In this document: positions 10,601 through 18,249 of the stretch, piece after piece | Layout of the letters: every line of letters starts with the position of its first letter | How positions within the stretch are numbered: position 1 is the stretch's first letter | From: Candidatus Binatus sp. | GTDB lineage: Bacteria; Desulfobacterota; Binatia; Binatales; Binataceae | Assembly: GCF_030646925.1 (NCBI RefSeq) | Contig: NZ_JAUSKL010000029.1 | Coordinates: 44,955 to 108,954, forward strand | Reading direction: 5' to 3' | DNA length: 64,000 nt | Translations under genes and position numbers: made by a program | Notes under the pieces: model-generated | Told to the model about the DNA's origin: nothing | Databases searched by the model: none | What the model saw: only the letters and a program-made list of their open reading frames with translations

Positions 10601-11086
10601 CGGCAGCGGTCCCGACAGATCGTTGCCGCCCGCCTGCCCGAATACGAGCGCGTCGCCCGCCGCGGTTCCATTCGCCAGGCCTGTGAGCTTGTTCCCGTTG
10701 GCGTTCAGATTCGCCTCCAGCGCTTCCGTCGCGCATGACCACACCCCGCGCGTAGCGCGCGCCCACGCCCCCGATCCGCTGCCCGCGCATGGCGCGACGC
10801 GCTTGCAGTCCTGGCAGTAGAACAGCATGCCGTCCGCGGGTATCGGCAAGTTCGCGAACGCCAGGCTGACGATCGTCGGCGATATCGGCTGCACGCCCGA
10901 GAATCGATTATTGATCGCTGTGCGAAACTGAAGTCCCGCCCCCACCCCGGTGAAATTCGGAATCGGCCGATACGCGCCCGGCGGCGGCAATTGCGCATGC
11001 GCGCTGGTGCACGTCCAGACCATCGCCGCCAGCGCCGCCGCTGCGCACCTGATTGCTGCCCCCATCGAAGTTCGAGTCAACTGCAT
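7655..11086 (-). CDS. Giant secreted tailspike-like beta-helix/LamG protein
   Basis: An exported 1143-residue protein, probably a polysaccharide-binding or -cleaving surface protein. The start is ATG at 11086, preceded by AGGTG seven bases upstream; the signal peptide has charged n-region MQLTRT and ends AHA near residue 31. In order: repeats typical of phage tail fibres (LNANGNKLTGLANG, about 126-139; NDLSGPLPNP, about 155-164), a beta-sandwich (about 185-390), a pectate-lyase-3 entry (NLTDDTLAIQAAYDAACAA, about 446-464; VYFPAGRY), an inserted LamG-type domain (about 544-740, with VHAIELNYDGSFVRLFLDG) and a return to beta-helix up to the C-terminus. This domain mix resembles tailspike depolymerases. 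It sits within the EPS locus. Enzymatic activity is not shown by any motif I can name. Confidence 0.75.
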   Translation of the reverse strand: MQLTRTSMGAAIRCAAAALAAMVWTCTSAHAQLPPPGAYRPIPNFTGVGAGLQFRTAINNRFSGVQPISPTIVSLAFANLPIPADGMLFYCQDCKRVAPCAGSGSGAWARATRGVWSCATEALEANLNANGNKLTGLANGTAAGDALVFGQAGGNDLSGPLPNPIVQTVLDGKAPLYSNQAKATLVDSPPPAVACSSVGQVAGGGSITFPKPSCLAAGMLEVASFFIQANLTITPPSGWTPVRSDSAGGMLVEYFHVAGSSEPSSYQWTWTGGQYAVGGIMAITGANVSAPIDSSTFASVGGTSVTLSPLTIAAPSELVLVFGAGSSGYAQAVSFSRGTLAWQQTPGGNLPHSAGAYTQVHPAGSSVVATTSFCCGGSATLSAAQIAIKAASVASASPILQGDAYAELVSLAGSSDGGTPSIAGFNNDGLFNVRNPAYAGGARGDNLTDDTLAIQAAYDAACAAAAIDPIQTPTVYFPAGRYRTTFSIIMSCGSPINVRGDGEYTSIINASVPALGPGQFPIFYVESPQNITDLGAFLAPSLATGAGNSLNFPGSKYWYVNLKDATQGNNGSAVFHNAQPLNGMASISVELFAKMTGTGFGQPYIMASFGDDLYRVNGIDSAVDIHVQPGSPNTLTGCFTTSGSGQQCVSTAGNFTPDVVHAIELNYDGSFVRLFLDGVQIGASQPATGTIVQKPAENFVLGNKAQFNGINVSSQFQGQLDSIRISDLARHTSNFTAPSTKFGSDGNTMFLMNIAEVRDTLIKVDTVTGSGAVPKWIPIHNFDLLGGSANNRISYLGFSGGSYSVLAVGSLYLNLEHLAAGGLVCPIRIYNNSYGAHLNHLFLNAAAFGEAALEISGASGLVKADWLTVMPGYYGLNLTDAGGVYSQLFISPGSQTLNDLNAASSVVFHDYVFEDVAVDFETGGSQVPVKVSQSGTYEFIGGDLQDGMQNAIQINPKDNGIGVTLIGTHVETSGTPAPLIGFIGTTSPGNPVMWINPVINGRSLGASGVALADDLTKAQAIADQSSLKSLTLGNGGILSSVTNGVANTTPTVSACGSSPNGSVVAGGTNNAFAIVVGGGTQTSCAVAMGSAAAFANQPVCVAEDITAGAAMKQVWSDANHVTLTQPASADMHGDTINVNCIGK

Positions 11087-11210
11087 TCGATGCACCTGCC
11101 GGTCGGTTATTCGGTCGCGGCCTGCATCTCGCAACGATCGTGTCCTGCGCCAACTACGGCGGAATCGGTTCGAGCCGGAGTCTTACACGCAGCGTCAAAC
11201 CGGCATAAGG

Positions 11211-11238
11211 CTGAACAGTTCAGGGCCGAACTGTTCAG
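11211..11238. promoter_or_regulatory. Nested palindrome, possible operator or hairpin
   Basis: CTGAACAGTTC (11211-11221) and GAACTGTTCAG (11228-11238) form a perfect 11-base inverted repeat with the 6-base spacer AGGGCC. Each arm is also almost self-palindromic (CTGAAC-A-GTTCAG). It lies about 125 bases upstream of the tailspike-like start. There is no T-run on either side, so it is more likely a dimer-binding site or RNA hairpin than a terminator. Confidence 0.55.
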
Positions 11239-11261
11239 GACGCCGCCTCGCTCGTTTTTTG

Positions 11262-11424
11262 TCCTGAGAGTCTGTGAATGTTTGTCTGGATGAGAACAAT
11301 CCGACGACTTTTGTCGCTCTGGGAGTCGGTGAATTGTAGGTCGCGCGCGATCCGACGACTAACGTCATCTCGAACCGAAGCCCGATTGAAAGCTCCCTTA
11401 CATCATCCTGAGAGTCTCTGAATT
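11262..11424. repeat. Degenerate short repeat array (three copies)
   Basis: Three related words, TCCTGAGAGTCTGTGAATG (11262-11280), CTCTGGGAGTCGGTGAATT (11317-11335) and TCCTGAGAGTCTCTGAATT (11406-11424), are separated by 55 and 89 bases. A second word, CCGACGACT, occurs at 11301 and 11352, so a unit of about 51-55 bases appears to have been duplicated and then diverged. Relation to the nearby dispersed repeat is suggested by the shared TCCTGAG start. Confidence 0.5.
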
Positions 11425-11475
11425 TTCTGCGAGCAAGCTGGCCACGCGGTCATTCACCGAGCGCTGCCTCCATCC

Positions 11476-11512
11476 GTCATCCTGAGGCTGCCGTAGTCGA
11501 AGGATCTCGGAG
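11476..11512 (+). repeat. Dispersed intergenic repeat, copy A
   Basis: It begins GTCATCCTGAGGCTGCC and continues through GTAGTCGAAGGATCT. The reverse complement of 58321-58357 matches it closely but has five to six additional bases (CGAAG) after GTCATCCTGAG. The ends (CATCCT and AGGATC) are partly inverted. The family is a common type of small non-coding palindrome; I do not assign a name. Confidence 0.6.
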
Positions 11513-11553
11513 TAAGGCCAAGCTCGGGATTGCTGTACCCTCCCTCGATGAGC

Positions 11554-12258
11554 TCAGCGAAAGCGCGGACCGACCACCCTAATCCCGACGCCCTCGACTA
11601 CCAGCGCCGCCACGTGCGCCGCCGTCGGCCGAATCGAAAACATCGACCATCCCGCCCATTCCGCGCCGCGCTTTATTTCAGCCGGCTCACCGGGCCGCAG
11701 CGTTACCTCGAAGCTTTTCAGATCGCGCGATAGTCCGTCGCCGCGCGCCTTGACGCAGGCCTCCTTCCGCGTCCAGCAATTGAAGAAGGCTTCCGCCTGA
11801 TACTCCGCCGGCAGCGCTCGCAGCGCCGCGACTTCGTTCGCCGCAAAGAAATTCTCGGCGACTCGTCCCGCCGCCGCCTTTTCATCGATCGCCTCGATAT
11901 CGACGCCGACCTCCCGCTTGCGCGCGAACGCATACATAGCGAGGTCATGCGTATGCGACAGATTGAAGCGCAGATCCGCTCCCGTCTCGGCGCCCAGCGA
12001 CGGCTTGCCCCACGCGTTGTATTCGATTTGGATCGATTCGGCCGGCCGCCCCAGATACTCCGCCAGCATCTCGCGCAACCGCGCGCGCGCCACGATGAAT
12101 CTTCTCCGATGATGCGCGAACTGGTAGCGCTGCGCGCGCTCGATTTCGTCCGCGCTCAGGATCGCTTCTGATCGCGCCAGGTCCTCATCGATACGCTCGA
12201 GCCGCACGCACCAGATGTGAACTTCGTCTTCCGCTATCTGATGCACATTCGGCGACAA
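11554..12258 (-). CDS. Sfp-type 4'-phosphopantetheinyl transferase
   Basis: It transfers 4'-phosphopantetheine from CoA to the conserved serine of carrier proteins. The 234 residues contain the paired family motifs VGVDIEAID (117-125, magnesium-binding Asp120 and Glu122) and WTRKEACVKARGDGL (162-176, with the WxxKEA core), plus the early NAWGKP and FNLSHTHD segments that define the Gsp/Sfp branch. It is cytoplasmic. It is the last gene in a minus-strand set with a methyltransferase and an adenylation-carrier-thioesterase protein, whose carrier serine is its likely substrate. The gap to the methyltransferase stop is only 18 bases. Confidence 0.93.
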   Translation of the reverse strand: MSPNVHQIAEDEVHIWCVRLERIDEDLARSEAILSADEIERAQRYQFAHHRRRFIVARARLREMLAEYLGRPAESIQIEYNAWGKPSLGAETGADLRFNLSHTHDLAMYAFARKREVGVDIEAIDEKAAAGRVAENFFAANEVAALRALPAEYQAEAFFNCWTRKEACVKARGDGLSRDLKSFEVTLRPGEPAEIKRGAEWAGWSMFSIRPTAAHVAALVVEGVGIRVVGPRFR

Positions 12259-12276
12259 GTTCGGATGCGTCTCCGC

Positions 12277-12849
12277 TCAAAATTGAACCAGCAATCCTTC
12301 GGTAACACCGAACTGGCACGGACGAAAATCGACGAAATATTTATGCTCTCCGCCGCGCCGAATCTTTGGCGCCACCTGCTCGATGCATCCAGCCCGCCAG
12401 ATTCCGTCCACCAGCGCGAAATCGATCGAGCCGTCAGGATAATCGCTAACATCCGGATACTCCTCGACCCCTCTCAGCTCATACCTGATGCTGCCGGATT
12501 GTTTGAGCCGGCTCGATACCAATCGATACCAACCCGGATCGCTTTCGATACTATGCAGCCAGCCGCATCGCTCGGCCAACCACAACGTCGACATTCCCGA
12601 ACCGAATTCTATGACGCGCCAATCGCGTTCGATCGCTCGGTCAAGAAACTTGACCGCACGATACGAAATCCACGGAGTCGCAGAGCGATACCCGAAGTAT
12701 CGCGCGCCGATCGCGCTGAACAACGCCTGCGGTGCGAACAGCGCCCCGGCGAAATCCACCAAGTCGCCTTTCTCGTCATGGAAACGTGTGCGCTTGAAAT
12801 CGGACCCCGCTATTAAGTGCTCCGTGAGCGCCATGCCCTTGCGACGCAT
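12277..12849 (-). CDS. Class I SAM-dependent methyltransferase-like protein
   Basis: A Rossmann-type SAM-binding protein of 190 residues. The segment WRVIEFGSGMSTLWLAERC holds motif I (EFGSG) and is followed by acidic motif II (SIESD) and FALVDG in the motif IV position. The acceptor is unknown. Start: ATG at 12849 has GGGGTG about eight bases upstream; GTG at 12858 and ATG at 12834 are alternatives. It lies between the A-T-TE gene (30 bases away) and the PPTase gene (18 bases), so it probably acts in the same small pathway. The C-terminal stretch KYFVDFRPCQF replaces the usual GGxLxxDN ending; I considered a frameshift but no other frame gives a better family match. Confidence 0.7.
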   Translation of the reverse strand: MRRKGMALTEHLIAGSDFKRTRFHDEKGDLVDFAGALFAPQALFSAIGARYFGYRSATPWISYRAVKFLDRAIERDWRVIEFGSGMSTLWLAERCGWLHSIESDPGWYRLVSSRLKQSGSIRYELRGVEEYPDVSDYPDGSIDFALVDGIWRAGCIEQVAPKIRRGGEHKYFVDFRPCQFGVTEGLLVQF

Positions 12850-12879
12850 TCGTTGCACACCCCGCGTTGCCGAGTCGAT

Positions 12880-15585
12880 TCAGCCTGCCGCGATGACCGG
12901 CTCGACCTCGGTGGCGGATTCCTCCGCCGCGATACCCATCGTGTCCGCGAGCTTGCTCGCTACCTTCGCCACTCCCGGCTCCGCCAGCAGCGCCAGATGA
13001 CCACCCTCGACCGCGACCACCTCGAAGCCGCCGCGCACCAGCCGTCCCCATCCGTTGTCCGGCAATCGATGTCGCCCGACCAACGATTCGGTTCGCCGGA
13101 ACAGCAGCACGCGCCCCGCGTACGGCTTGGGCACGTACTCGCGGCTCGCGATCACGTTCGCCAGGATCACGTCCATCGGTTCGCGCGGCGTCGGCCGGCT
13201 GATCGGCAACCCGAACGGCCGCGCCATCCGCCAGCCGTGAATCCTGAGCCTGAGGCGCAGACGGCGCCAAATTCCGGATGCCGTTTCGCGTAGCTGGCTG
13301 AGTCCTCCGCTCGCGACGTGACTCGCATGAATCCGCGCGTTGCGCGCCATCCGCGCTACGATCGGATCCGACACGGTGGGACACGCGCTATCGACCATCA
13401 CCACCAGTTCGGCCGGATAGCCCTTCGCGGCGAGTTGCTGCGCGACTTCGTAGGCCAGCACGCCCTCCGCGCTGAATCCCGCGAGATAAAACGGACCCTC
13501 GCGATGCGCCTTCAGGATCGATTCGACCTCCGACGCCGCGATCTCCTCGAGCCGGTACGGAACCCTGAGCTTCAATTCGTCGGGTAACGTGATTCCCAGT
13601 ATCGGTTGATCGTCACCCAGCCGCCGCGCCAGCGGCACGAATGCGTTGAAGCTACCCACCACGTAGAGCGGCGGTCGCGTCCCGTGCGGCTGGATCGGCC
13701 AATGCGCGTGCGAAGCGCTCCGAATGCTCTCCGGCGGCGCTTTTTCAGTTGCCGCATCCCCTACGTCTGCTTCAGGTTGCTCGTCCGAAGCGGCATCGAG
13801 TAGCGGGCCACCGTCGATCAGCGCCGCCAGTCCGGCAACCGTCGGCCGCTCGAAAAAAGTAAGAATCGAGATTTGAGGTCCGCCCATCGCGCGCAATCGC
13901 GAGACCACCTGCGCCAGCAACAACGAATCGCCGCCCAGCGCCAGAAAATGATCGTGGATTCCAACCTGCGCCACTCCCAGCACGCTCTGCCACACTTCCG
14001 CCAGCCATTTCTCCGTCGCGGTTTGCGGCGGCACGTACGGCGCCTGCAGGGATTCGGTGTCCTCGCGCTCCAGACCGAAGTGCGCGGCAAGCTCGCTCCG
14101 TTGCAGCTTGCCCGTCGGTCCCCGCGGGATCCTATCGACGAAGACGATCCGGCTCGGCACTTTGTAGTCCGCCAATCGCTCCGCCGCGAAATTGCGGAGA
14201 TCGCGCTCGGCGAGCAAGCTCGAGTGCCGCAGCACGGCCGCGACCGCAACCTGTTCCCCAAGTCGAGGGTCGCGAACCGCAAACGCCACCGCCTCGATCA
14301 CGTCGGGATGAACGCTGATTGCTTCGTCGATCTCGCGCAGCGAGATTTTCTGGCCGCCGCGGTTCACTATCTCCTTGATGCGCCCGGTGATGTACAAATA
14401 CCCGTCTGCATCCAGCCGGCCCTCATCGCCGGTGCGAAGCCATTCTCCGGCAAAGGATTCCCTATTCGCTTCAGAATTGTTTGCGTAACCGCGCATCACC
14501 GTCGGTCCGCGAACGACGATTTCGCCGGTCTCGCCCGGCGCCAGAAGTTTCCCCACTTCATCCATTACCGCAACCGGAATTCTGCCCGTCAGGCCTGACG
14601 AACCCGGCTTTCGAATCTTCGGCGGCAGCGGATTGACCGAAACCTGCTGGGAAGCTTCTGTCAGCCCATAACCCTGGAGCACTGGCGCCTTCAACGTCGC
14701 TTCCATTTCGGCATGAAGCTCAACTGACATCGGCGCAGCAGCCGAACGGATGAATCGCAATTTCAGATTGGACAGCGCGCCCGGGTTCTCGCGCGCGCGC
14801 GCCAGCACCGACTGATGCATCGTCGGCACGCCGAAATACCACGTCGGCGCAAATTCCTCGCACCATTCGAAAAATCGCGGCGCATAGAATCCCGGCGTGC
14901 ACACCACGCCCCCGCCCGACGCGAGCGACGCCAGCAGCACGCCGACGATTCCGCTCACATGAAATAGCGGCATCACGTTGAGACATCGATCGCGCTCCGT
15001 CAGCGCTATCGATTCGACGATATTCTCGACCGACGCCTCGATATTCGCCTGCGTCAGCGGCACCATCTTCGGCCGCGCGGTCGTCCCCGAAGTGAACAGC
15101 ACCAGCGCCTCGTCGCCGGCCGTCGCATGCACGTCGAGCGGAGCACCGAAATTCCCGTCACCGATGTCGAGCGAGAAAATCCCCGCCGGCGAATCCGCCT
15201 CGATCCGCATCCGGATCACGCGGATACCGCGCGCCTCCGCCACCGCGATCGCCGGCGAATCCACGCCCTCCTCGACGATCAACGCAGCCGGCGCCAGTTC
15301 CGTGAGAAAGTACTCGAACTCGTTCGCGCGATAGCCCGGATTAAGCGGCGCGCACGCCGCGATCATCGTAACTGAAAGAAAACACGCCGCCATCTCGGGC
15401 CCGTTGCCGAGCACCACCGCGACGCGCTCGCCCCGCCCGACGCCCGCCCGAGCCAGCGCCGACGCCACCGCCTCGCAATGCCGCATCAACCGTCCATAGC
15501 TGATCGGTTTTCGGCCCGGCGCGAGCAGCGCAATCGCGTCGGGATTGCGCGCCGCCTGCCTCTCTATGATGCGGCTAACAGCCAT
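12880..15585 (-). CDS. Single-module NRPS-like protein: adenylation, carrier, thioesterase
   Basis: It activates an acyl or amino acid as AMP ester, loads it on its own carrier and releases or transfers it. Taking ATG 15585, the 901 residues contain: adenylation core LFTSGTTARPK (163-173), GYGLTEA (305-311), LRTGDEGRLDADGYLYITGR (383-402) and catalytic-lysine region RGPTGKLQR (488-496); carrier LGGDSLLL (550-557, Ser554 as phosphopantetheine site); thioesterase GFSAEG (703-708, Ser705), Asp732 and C-terminal GGH with His863. No condensation domain is present. The adenylation part looks like acyl- or aryl-CoA synthetases as much as amino-acid domains, so the substrate is open. The cognate PPTase and a methyltransferase follow in the same operon. 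A TTG at 15642 would add 19 residues without a motif. Confidence 0.88.
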   Translation of the reverse strand: MAVSRIIERQAARNPDAIALLAPGRKPISYGRLMRHCEAVASALARAGVGRGERVAVVLGNGPEMAACFLSVTMIAACAPLNPGYRANEFEYFLTELAPAALIVEEGVDSPAIAVAEARGIRVIRMRIEADSPAGIFSLDIGDGNFGAPLDVHATAGDEALVLFTSGTTARPKMVPLTQANIEASVENIVESIALTERDRCLNVMPLFHVSGIVGVLLASLASGGGVVCTPGFYAPRFFEWCEEFAPTWYFGVPTMHQSVLARARENPGALSNLKLRFIRSAAAPMSVELHAEMEATLKAPVLQGYGLTEASQQVSVNPLPPKIRKPGSSGLTGRIPVAVMDEVGKLLAPGETGEIVVRGPTVMRGYANNSEANRESFAGEWLRTGDEGRLDADGYLYITGRIKEIVNRGGQKISLREIDEAISVHPDVIEAVAFAVRDPRLGEQVAVAAVLRHSSLLAERDLRNFAAERLADYKVPSRIVFVDRIPRGPTGKLQRSELAAHFGLEREDTESLQAPYVPPQTATEKWLAEVWQSVLGVAQVGIHDHFLALGGDSLLLAQVVSRLRAMGGPQISILTFFERPTVAGLAALIDGGPLLDAASDEQPEADVGDAATEKAPPESIRSASHAHWPIQPHGTRPPLYVVGSFNAFVPLARRLGDDQPILGITLPDELKLRVPYRLEEIAASEVESILKAHREGPFYLAGFSAEGVLAYEVAQQLAAKGYPAELVVMVDSACPTVSDPIVARMARNARIHASHVASGGLSQLRETASGIWRRLRLRLRIHGWRMARPFGLPISRPTPREPMDVILANVIASREYVPKPYAGRVLLFRRTESLVGRHRLPDNGWGRLVRGGFEVVAVEGGHLALLAEPGVAKVASKLADTMGIAAEESATEVEPVIAAG

Positions 15586-15694
15586 TGCGGCGATTCTGGC
15601 TCTTGATGTCCCGATAAAACTACAAGTAGCCGACTTTGACAATCAGACACGTCCGATTGTCGAGCGCCCCAAGTCACGGCTGTCGGCGAAGACT

Positions 15695-16081
15695 CTATTT
15701 CGCAGGGGGTGTTGTGCGGAGCGTCTGATCGCTGTTTGGGGCGATCCCTCGGTGCGCGATTGCGATCGCAGGTGCACTCGGTGCGATTCCCCAATCCACT
15801 GTCAGGCCGTCCGCATCAACGTAGGAAACCGCGGTCTGTCCGCCCGCCATGAATGTATAGATTCCGGGCGCGAGGTCGTGGATCGCGTAGCGGCCACTCG
15901 AGTCCGAAAGTGCTGAACCGATCTGAATCCCCGCTGGATTCTTGATCGCTACCGCCACTCCCGCGATCGGCGCACCACCCGCATCGGCTACCCGTCCCAC
16001 AACTTCGGCGGCGAAGCAGTGCGCCGTAGCGATCCCGCCGACGGCCGCGACGCCCAGAACCAGGAGCGACAGATTTTTCAT
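15695..16081 (-). CDS. Small secreted protein with carboxypeptidase-regulatory-like fold
   Basis: 128 residues with signal peptide (MKNLSLLVLG to about CFA-AE near residue 25), then a CarboxypepD_reg/CNA-B-like beta-sandwich shown by VVGRVADAGGAPIAGVAVAI and SDSSGRYAIHDLAPGIYTF. Such domains are structural, usually on surface or periplasmic proteins, with no catalytic residues. It follows the WecA fusion gene by 12 bases, so it shares the transcript and may be an accessory of the polysaccharide system. The exact role is unknown. Confidence 0.75.
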   Translation of the reverse strand: MKNLSLLVLGVAAVGGIATAHCFAAEVVGRVADAGGAPIAGVAVAIKNPAGIQIGSALSDSSGRYAIHDLAPGIYTFMAGGQTAVSYVDADGLTVDWGIAPSAPAIAIAHRGIAPNSDQTLRTTPPAK

Positions 16082-16093
16082 TCGAGGCGGCGC

Positions 16094-17968
16094 TTACGAC
16101 CTGAGCGGCCCCGGAACGTTGCTCATCAACGCCGCCGCCTCCATCTCCACCAATGCCGCGTCGCTGCCGTTCGCCGACTTCATATCCGTGAGTCCCAGCC
16201 AGAATCGCCGCAGCATCATCCGATGATCCATCGCGAAGGATTTGAGCGCATCGATCTGTTCCGATGACAGCGATTCCTGCGCGATTACGATCTCGTGAAA
16301 CGGCTTGCGCGCCACGATCTCCGCCAGATCCGTGATTCCTCCCAGCACCGGATATCCGTGGAACAGCTTGCCATGCTTGAAGCGATCCTCGTCGATAAGT
16401 CCGAGCAGTTCTACATGATTGCCGAGACTCGCCTGCCAGTGCTGGATGACCGCCTGCCCGCGTCCGTCCGCGCCCACCACGATCGCCCGGCGCGGCGACG
16501 ACGCGAGCAGTTGCGCAATTCTGCCGAAGACCGGAAACGACCACCGCGTCGCCATCAGGAAGTTGAACAGCAACAGCACGAACACCACCGCGGTCGAGTG
16601 CGTGATCGAAATCGGCAGCACGGTCGCCGCGATCACCACCATCACGCCGGCCAGCATCGAGGCGACCGCGAAGCGCACCGCCTCCGCGACTCCGGTATAT
16701 CGCCAGATACCGCGATAAACTCCCGCGAACAGAAACGCGCCGCATCCAATCACCACCACATACGGCAGCCCGATCAGCATCTGGCCCACCTGATCGGGCC
16801 GCAGGTGAAAGTCGAAACGCAGGCTCATCGCGCCAAAATACGCCGCCATCACCAGCGCCACGTCGAGCACCAGTTCCACCAGCCGCCGCTTATACCCGAA
16901 GCTCAGAATTATCCGCGCGACCGGCGGCAACTCCGCGGCGCGGCTCTGCGACTCCGTGTCGAATGATTTGTCCATCAGGAACAATGCCACCAGCGCGAAG
17001 AACAGCACGACGAACGGCAGCAGCAACACCGCGTCGTAACCCGGCACGAGGCTGATCGCGATCGCGCATGCGCCCGCGAGCGCCTGCAGCGCAACCAGCG
17101 TGCCCGCCGCCCGCGATTCCGAGAGTCCCAATCGCGCCAATCGATGATGCGAATGGTCCAGCCCCCGCTTGGAGATCGGTTTCCCCAGCGCGAGCCGCGT
17201 GATCGTCACCGTTACCGTGTCGAGCAACGGCACCATCAGCGCGAGCAGCGGCATCGCCAGCCGCGCCGGCATCGAGCCTTCGCCCGCGTGGCTCGCCTGG
17301 ATCGACAAAACGCCGAGAATCAGCCCGACCGTGAGAGCGCCTTCGTCGCCCATGAATATCGACGCCGGCGGATAATTGAAAACCAGGAATCCCGCCATCG
17401 CGCCGCTCAGCGCGAGCGCCGCCGCCATCGTCGCCTGATGGTCATGCAGCGCCGCGACGATCGCGATACTGGTCGCCGCGATCATTCCAACGCCGGCCGC
17501 GAGCCCGTCGAGTCCGTCGATCAGATTGAAAGCGTTGGTCGCCACCAGCAGCCAGAAAATCGTGAGCGCGATATTCGCCCACTGGTACGGCAGCAAATCG
17601 AGTTGCGGTCCCCACACGCCAAGCAGGCCGATCGCGATCAGCTCCAGCGCCACCTTGTAGCGCGGCCGCAATTCCATCAGGTCGTCCAGCAGTCCCACCG
17701 CGAACATCGCAAACGAGAATGCCGTCAGCCACATCAGCTTGTCTTGCGGCCAATTCGACAGATTGCAAACGAGCCCGATCGCCACCACGAAACCGCCGAT
17801 GATCGCGATTCCGCCTAACTGCGGCGTCGGTTGCAAATGAACGCGGTCGGTCGAGGGTCTCGCCAGCGCTCCGATCCGCATCGCGATCTGCTTCGCGATC
17901 GGCACCAGCGCTGACGCTGTGACGAAAGCGACCAACAGAATCAGTCCGATTTCGGAGTATTGGATCAA
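16094..17968 (-). CDS. WecA/MraY-type glycophosphotransferase fused to WbpM/CapD N-terminal half
   Basis: The first half starts polysaccharide synthesis by moving sugar-1-phosphate from a UDP-sugar to undecaprenyl phosphate. Residues 1-335 show all landmarks: GLLDDLMELRPRYK (Asp95/Asp96), NAFNLIDGLDGLAAGVG (145-161), FMGDEG (205-210) and HSHHRLARLG (272-281). Residues about 350-480 form a second membrane bundle of the FlaA1/WbpM type (YFGAMSLRFDF, LFAGVYRGIWRYTG), followed by a Rossmann-like CoA_binding_3 segment RRAIVVGADGRGQ (493-505) to YPVLGGITDL. The SDR dehydratase domain that normally follows in WbpM is absent. The start is TTG at 17968. A fusion of two otherwise separate polysaccharide enzymes is unusual; see findings. 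Confidence 0.87.
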   Translation of the reverse strand: MIQYSEIGLILLVAFVTASALVPIAKQIAMRIGALARPSTDRVHLQPTPQLGGIAIIGGFVVAIGLVCNLSNWPQDKLMWLTAFSFAMFAVGLLDDLMELRPRYKVALELIAIGLLGVWGPQLDLLPYQWANIALTIFWLLVATNAFNLIDGLDGLAAGVGMIAATSIAIVAALHDHQATMAAALALSGAMAGFLVFNYPPASIFMGDEGALTVGLILGVLSIQASHAGEGSMPARLAMPLLALMVPLLDTVTVTITRLALGKPISKRGLDHSHHRLARLGLSESRAAGTLVALQALAGACAIAISLVPGYDAVLLLPFVVLFFALVALFLMDKSFDTESQSRAAELPPVARIILSFGYKRRLVELVLDVALVMAAYFGAMSLRFDFHLRPDQVGQMLIGLPYVVVIGCGAFLFAGVYRGIWRYTGVAEAVRFAVASMLAGVMVVIAATVLPISITHSTAVVFVLLLFNFLMATRWSFPVFGRIAQLLASSPRRAIVVGADGRGQAVIQHWQASLGNHVELLGLIDEDRFKHGKLFHGYPVLGGITDLAEIVARKPFHEIVIAQESLSSEQIDALKSFAMDHRMMLRRFWLGLTDMKSANGSDAALVEMEAAALMSNVPGPLRS

Positions 17969-18249
17969 TTCTACGGCTTAAAACGCGGTACTGTGGTCAA
18001 ATTATGCTGTAAGAGGTCACCGCATATCTCGGCACGATGTCACAAAAATGCAACAAGAGTCAATGCGCCATAACGACCTTAAACGACTCATAATGCACTT
18101 TGACCGCTGATACGTGACCGCGGAGCGTGCGCACCTCCACCCAACCGCCGCGGTACTTCGCGGTTTCGCACTCCTCGCGCCCGCTTATCCTATGCTTCCC
18201 CAACGTCGCTGCTTACTCTAGGTTCTAGTCTCCGGATGAGTGCAGGTAT

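Larger units (their letters stand above)
11087..11553. other. Gene-free intergenic region with palindromes and degenerate repeats
   Basis: No gene is supported in these 467 bases between the PPTase stop and the tailspike-like start. The region holds a strong nested palindrome (11211-11238), a short degenerate repeat array (11262-11424) and one copy of a dispersed palindromic repeat (11476-11512). The Shine-Dalgarno AGGTG of the tailspike-like gene also lies here (about 11093-11097). It looks like a landing zone for small repeats as well as a probable promoter region. Confidence 0.6.

Noticed and set aside
12234..12452. Frameshift in the methyltransferase C-terminus
   Set aside because: The alternative frame gives an Arg/Ser-rich sequence without family resemblance, whereas the present frame ends with a plausible VTEGLLVQF strand.
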